Assembly: GCF_954871325.1 (NCBI RefSeq)
Contig: NC_088776.1
Span: forward strand, 20,708,052 to 20,772,051
DNA from: Gordionus sp. m RMFG-2023
Lineage: Eukaryota; Nematomorpha; Gordioida; Chordodea; Parachordodidae
DNA: 64,000 bases
Direction: 5' to 3'
Shown: positions 59,308 through 64,000 of the stretch, piece after piece
How the letters are laid out: each line of letters begins with the position of its first letter
How positions within the stretch are numbered: position 1 is the stretch's first letter
The notes under the pieces: generated by a model
Seen by the model: only the letters and a program-made list of their open reading frames with translations
The model's database searches: none
What the model was told of the DNA's origin: nothing
Translations under genes and position numbers: made by a program

Positions 59308-60589
59308 GGGAATGACTAAAATACGCGCCCTGGGAAACTGTGCGCCCTCTATCAAAGATGCTTATTAATTTAAATTATATTAATATAGAATCGTATTTAG
59401 CTTTATAAGATGATTTAGAAAATGTTTTTTTTTTAATTTAAAAAGGATGGTAACAATAAAATTTTTAAAAAATAATTTTTTTAAATGACAAAAATAAGCG
59501 CCCTCAATAAATATGCACTATTTATTTAAAAAGAAAATAATATTATATTTTAAATAGTTTTTATAATTTAGTGGGCTTTTGAAAAAACACTTCTTTTTTT
59601 TTTACTAAACTATGCGCCCTCGATAAATATACATTATTTAAAAAAAAATTAATACATCATTTTCTGAATCTCCTTGATTAGTTAAACATGATTCTGCATT
59701 CATTTTTTAAAAACAATGTATATTTACCGAGAGCGCGTTTTTTTTCGGTAATTACATTTTTTTAAAAAGAATCAAACCATTTTCTGAATCTCTTTGAAAA
59801 GCTAAACATTATTCTCCATTCATTTTTTAAAAATAATGTATATTTACGGAGGGCGCGTATTTTGGTCAAAAAATATTTTTCGATAATTAAAAATTAAAAA
59901 AATAAATAAATAAATACAACCATTGTCTGAATTTCTTTGAAAAACTAAACATGATTCTATATTCATTTTTAGTATATTTATCGAGGGCGCGTAGGAGCGT
60001 AGTCAAAAAAATCTTTCGATAATTAAATTTTTTTTAAAAAAAAGAAATATTACCATTTCCTGAATCTCCTTGAAAAGCTAAACATGATTCTGCATTCATT
60101 TTTTAAAAGTAATGTATATTTACCGAGGGCGCGTAGTAGCGCGTATTTTAGTCAAAAAAAGAAAAAATGTGTTTTTTCAAAAACCCACTAAGTTATAAAA
60201 AATTTATAAACTTAATATTAATATTTTTTAAATCCTTTTAATGTCAATATGGTTATGCTTTTATTTACCGATGGTGGACAGGAGCGTGTAGTTTAGTCAA
60301 AAAATTGTGTTTTTTCAAAGCCCACTTTATAAAATAATTTGAAATATAATATAAACATTTTCTGAATCCTTTTAATGAGCTATATATGATTCTGCGTTCA
60401 TTTTTTTATAAATAGTGCAGGGCGCCAAAAATTATACTATATTACCATTTTATTTTAAAATTAAAAAAAACATTTTCTAAACATCTTATAAAGCTAAATA
60501 CGATTCTATATTAATATAATTTAAATTAAGTTTGATAGAGGGCGCGTAGGAACGCGTAGTTTCTGAGGGCGCGTATCTTAGTAATATCC
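59308..60589. mobile_element. Mutator-like foldback element with internal tandem array
   Basis: The termini are GGGAATGACTAAAATACGCG on the left and, inverted, GGATATTACTAAGATACGCG on the right. Both are flanked by a perfect 9-bp duplication TTTATTTGC (59299-59307 and 60590-60598). Nine-base duplications and long structured arms fit Mutator-like elements. The arms extend for over 100 bp (both carry the block ATAGAATCGTATTTAGCTTT or its complement). The interior has repeated GAGGGCGCGTA boxes and no coding sequence, so it is non-autonomous. The superfamily rests on duplication length and architecture, not on a transposase. Confidence 0.75.
59658..60150. repeat. Tandem array of about 120-140 bp units inside the Mutator-like element
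   Basis: The unit start CATTTTCTGAATCTCCTTGA recurs at about 59658, 59778, 59921 and 60053, with a further diverged copy near 60356. Each unit runs through AAACATGATTCTGCATTCAT and GTATATTTACCGAGGGCGCG. Spacings of 120, 143 and 132 bp show small length changes between units. Confidence 0.85.
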
Positions 60590-60941
60590 TTTATTTGCTA
60601 GGTCCTTATCCATGAGATGCAGACCCAATGCATTTGATAATTGGATATTTATTTCTCACAAGTGTCGAGGCTTTCTTCATTACTAGCATTATCTTTTATT
60701 ATGAGTTTAATTTTTGTGTTTCCCATTTCTTTAGTTACTTTAATAAATTCACTAGATATATATATTCTCCTGTATGCATATTGGTCCCTGTTTCAACTAA
60801 TTTATAGAAAATGGTACTTGGGATTGCTATAATGAAATTTATAATATACATATCCACCCTTATATTTGTCCATCCATCATTAATATGGGTCAAATTTTTA
60901 TCTTATCTTTCGGTTACTATATTTATTAGGGGTGTACCGAT

Positions 60942-63577
60942 CAGTGGCCCCTACAACGGGGGGGGGGGGTCCGAAGCAACTTCTTCAGTAAATTTGAGTG
61001 GGGGTACTTTTTTTATTGTTTTGCTACATCCATCCATAACCAATTGATTTCTGGTTTATGTATGTAATAATAAGACCCCCCCCCCCCCCCACTTATTTAT
61101 TAATTTAATATGTATTGACGGAAATTTTAGAGCGATGTTTAGTAAATTAGGTTGTTATCCGAGATTTCTTGTCATAAATTATTTTTCCAATTTCAAAATA
61201 TGCCTAAAAATATTAACCAAAAATAATAAAATGTGTTAGAAAAAAATATAATATCTGACTCTTTTAATGATCATGAAATTTACTAGTGATATTATTGTGC
61301 ATGAACACAGACACATATGATAGCCGATTATGGAAAGCTTTCACACAACAAAAATTCCATATTACAATTTATAATACCCCCGAAAGAATGTGTGGATAAT
61401 AACCGTTCTATCATAAGAATATTAATAAGATGTCTAGGTTATTTTATATCTCGTAACCAAGCCTTCTGGGGAACAGGCTCAAGAAGGCAATATGACGGGC
61501 CTTATTAAACTCATTGCAGATTCTGAACCTGTACTGGGAGAAAAACAATAAGGGATTAAAAACGAAATCATATGCAAATCTATTAACATATAATAACATA
61601 AATATTCTCATTAAACCATGAAAAATATGGTTATAAAAAAAATAATGAGATTGAATTTAACAGGTGCTTTTCAATCATAGTTGATGGCACATATGATGTT
61701 TCGAAATCAGAAGCAATAGCTTTGACTAAGATATGTTGAAAATAGTGAGACGCCGAAGCCTGTTGAAAGACTGATTGACATATATTGTACGGGAAATAAC
61801 ACAGGTCTCGATATTAAGCATAATATAATGTCCAAACTTGGCTCGATGAATTTACCCCTTGAATTCCTAGTTGGGCAAAGTTACGATGGCGCCTCAAACA
61901 TGAGTGGAAGAATCAATGGTGTGCAGGCCTTGATTAGAGCAGAGGCGCCAAAGGCAGCTTTTATTTGGTGTTATTGTCATTGATTAAATTTAATCATTGT
62001 TCAATTATGCCAATCAATTAAAGAACTTCAAATGTTCTAGGAATACTAGATAAGATTTATATCTATTTTAATGGTGTAAAAAGATATGAGGTACTCAAAA
62101 AATTTCAGTATAATGATCTGAAAAAATCGCAACGATTTCTACGCATCAAGAATACCACTCGGTAATAGTACCTTATTTATTTATATTTAACCGTTTTTTT
62201 ATTTAGAAACTGGCTATCGTCATATAAAGCTATTGTAAATTTTTTTCTACTTTATGATGCCTTGAGGGCAGCTTTAACAAATTTAAAGGATTCTGAAGAT
62301 CCTGCCACTTCCACTATGGATAGTGCTATAGTCTTTAGAATAGAAAAATTTGATTTTATCTTATCACTTAGTGTTTTGGATAAAATATTGTTGATAACAA
62401 GTTTGGCTTGTACAAAATTGCAAACCATTTCGAAGGATATAGGGTTTGCAATAAATCAAATTCAATTGGCAAAAGATTGCTTGATTAATTTGAGAAGTAT
62501 AATATAAATTATTGTATTAATTATTTTTTAATCTAATAGATAATAACACTAAATTTTTGGATGATTTTTCAAAGGCACAAGATTTTATGAAGAAGAGAAA
62601 TCTACCTTTTGATTTTAAAAGTTCTAAACTTCAAACATTACAATCCAAAAAGGAGAGGAGGTATATATACTTTCATCATTAAATATAGAAATTTTTTTTA
62701 GCTTTAAAATAGGTGTGTTTTATGCTGCACTCTATTTAATTATTATGCAGTTTAACGAAAGATTTAATGATGATTCGATGAAATTTTTACATCAAACATC
62801 ATTTTTTACGCCAAATAATGTGGCAGAAAAATCAATTATTAAAGAAGATATCGAGGATATCTGTGAATTTGACAATTTAAATTCAAGTCAAATTTTCGAA
62901 GTAATGTTGAAGTTTAGAAATATTTATAAGATGGCCAAAATAGGGAATGTAATTATTACTCATAACCTAGAGGTTCAAGAATCTAAAGATTTGTCAGATT
63001 CTGATAATTGTAAATTTATTTAATTAAAATATTTTTACCAATACATTATTTAGCTTCTTCTGATGATGATGATAAATCAGGGACTTACGATTCAGATTGG
63101 AAAAACTATTCATTTATTTTACATTGTCGTCTAATTTTATATTTTTCTGTTTTCCCTAATTTAAGAATTTTATATAAATATTTATTAACCATTCCTACAA
63201 CCTCATGTACTGCAGAAAGAGTCATGAGTAAAATTAAATTAATTAAAACAAGACTTCGTAGTACCATGAAAGATTCATTTCTCAATAATTTAACCATATT
63301 ATCAATGGAAAAAAATTTATTTAAACAATTAAATATTGATGAAATTATAAATTCTCTTGCTTTCTCTTTCCCTAATTTATCTAAATTACTAATTTAAAAA
63401 TAATATTTATAAAGTATATATTTTTTACATTTTATTTATATATATTAAAAATTGATGCAAAAAAATTATCTTTGAAAATTTATGGGTGTCATAAAATAAT
63501 TATCATTTTTTCGAGGGGGGTGAGTACTTTTCAGGGGGTAATCTGCTTCATTCGCTCAGAAAGTGAAGGGGCCACTG
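60942..63577 (+). mobile_element. Inner hAT element, 2.6 kb, inserted 15 bp into the outer MITE
   Basis: The left end is CAGTGGCCCCTACAACGGGG and the inverted right end is CAGTGGCCCCTTCACTTTCT. Both are bounded by a perfect 8-bp target duplication GTACCGAT (60934-60941 and 63578-63585). It carries a hAT transposase gene of the ZMYM-related type on the + strand. Terminal CAG, an 8-bp duplication and the encoded domain together place it securely in hAT. Confidence 0.93.
61316..63397 (+). pseudogene. hAT transposase of the inner element, intron-bearing, 3' half open
   Basis: The first acidic motif appears as FSIIVDGTYDVSKSEAIAL (about 61660). The core then runs open from ENSETPKPVERLIDIYCTGN through GQSYDGASNMSGRINGVQAL to FIWCYCH. 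There a TGA replaces what is usually CGA (CxxH-R-LNL), and a frame change follows near 62025. From NVLGILDKIYIYF onward the spliced frame is open to TAA at 63395-63397. Exons are ...-62161, 62207-62496, 62540-62660, 62702-63009 and 63054-63397, with GT-AG introns of 45, 43, 41 and 44 bp. The C-terminal dimerisation region has TTSCTAERVMSKIKL and RLRSTMKDSFLNNL. The 5' part (NRSIIRILIRCLGYF) is decayed. It is probably no longer active. Confidence 0.8.
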
Positions 63578-64000
63578 GTACCGATACCACTTTTTGGAGG
63601 CAGATTCGATATTAAATTGACATCAGCCGATTAACGATCCGATATCTATCTAATTTTGTATTCTGTAAAAATACCAATGATTTTAATTTTGAAAATACTT
63701 TTTATTAGTATAACATCTATAATTTAACTATACCATAACATGTCATCTAAATATATTATAATGATCAGTTATAGTTTATATTCAATTCAATTGCAATTCT
63801 AAAAGTATATAAAATATTTTTATTGAAAAATCACAAACGCCATTTTGTATATGATCGGAAAATTTTATATTTGCCAATAAACGATATTTTAAAATGGGTG
63901 AAATATCGGCCCGATCTGATATAAAATATCGGTACATCCATAATATTTATAATCCTTTCATATTCATTGTTTAGCAAATTATTACTGAGTAATTTGGATT

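Larger units (their letters stand above)
60927..63942. mobile_element. Outer hAT MITE (372 bp without its insert), split by a second hAT
   Basis: The left end TAGGGGTGTACCGAT (60927 on) matches the inverted right end TATGGATGTACCGAT (to 63942). Both sides are bounded by a perfect 8-bp duplication ATATTTAT (60919-60926 and 63943-63950). Removing the inner element and one copy of its duplication leaves about 372 bp with no coding capacity. This is typical of a hAT MITE. Confidence 0.85.

Noticed and set aside
60811-61047. + strand frame of 78 codons
   Set aside because: It crosses the ends of two transposons, so it is chance reading through inserted DNA.

Overview
This looks like nuclear DNA from an invertebrate animal. 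It is very A+T-rich, sparse in genes, and crowded with degraded DNA transposons and homopolymer G/C runs. Two host genes can be supported, both on the + strand. No tRNA, rRNA or CRISPR array was seen. The GATA1/2/3-type factor points to a bilaterian. Introns of 41 bp and heavy hAT content would fit a small-intron invertebrate lineage, but the species is not determinable from this window.

Host genes. (1) A complete GATA1/2/3-class transcription factor gene occupies 15636-25349. It has four coding exons (15636-17028, 17111-17265, 17365-17490, 24717-25349) and encodes 768 residues with the paired N- and C-terminal GATA zinc fingers. A TATA-type core promoter lies just upstream, a hairpin sits right after the stop, and a 7.2 kb third intron is full of transposon debris. 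(2) A FAM210 (DUF1279) mitochondrial membrane protein gene lies at 52021-52822. It has three exons joined by two introns of exactly 41 bp.

The rest is mobile DNA. The dominant group is hAT: a nested pair at 60927-63942 with two perfect 8-bp target duplications; complete small elements at 4088-4468, 40213-41611, 47537-48383, 49601-50077, 51164-51706, 54136-54338 and 54752-55043; larger decayed ones at 12852-14435 and 30936-34247; and several fragments whose ends read GGCGTAGCCAGG. A Mutator-like foldback with 9-bp target duplications and an internal tandem array lies at 59308-60589. A long inverted-repeat element at about 26628-29440 is interrupted by an uninterrupted 224-codon tail of a LINE that appears to carry a restriction-like endonuclease (28530-29204). 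A decayed second copy of that tail is at 42105-42345. A PIF/Harbinger remnant lies near 42840-43030.

Layout: 1-15.6 kb, repeats and unassigned A+T-rich DNA; 15.6-25.4 kb, GATA gene; 25.4-52 kb, transposons and spacer; 52.0-52.8 kb, FAM210 gene; 52.8-64 kb, MITEs, inverted repeats, the Mutator-like foldback and the nested hAT. The two host genes share no evident pathway. The most interesting signals are the common 41-45 bp intron class in FAM210 and the inner hAT transposase, the nesting order of the elements, and the hairpin after the GATA stop codon.
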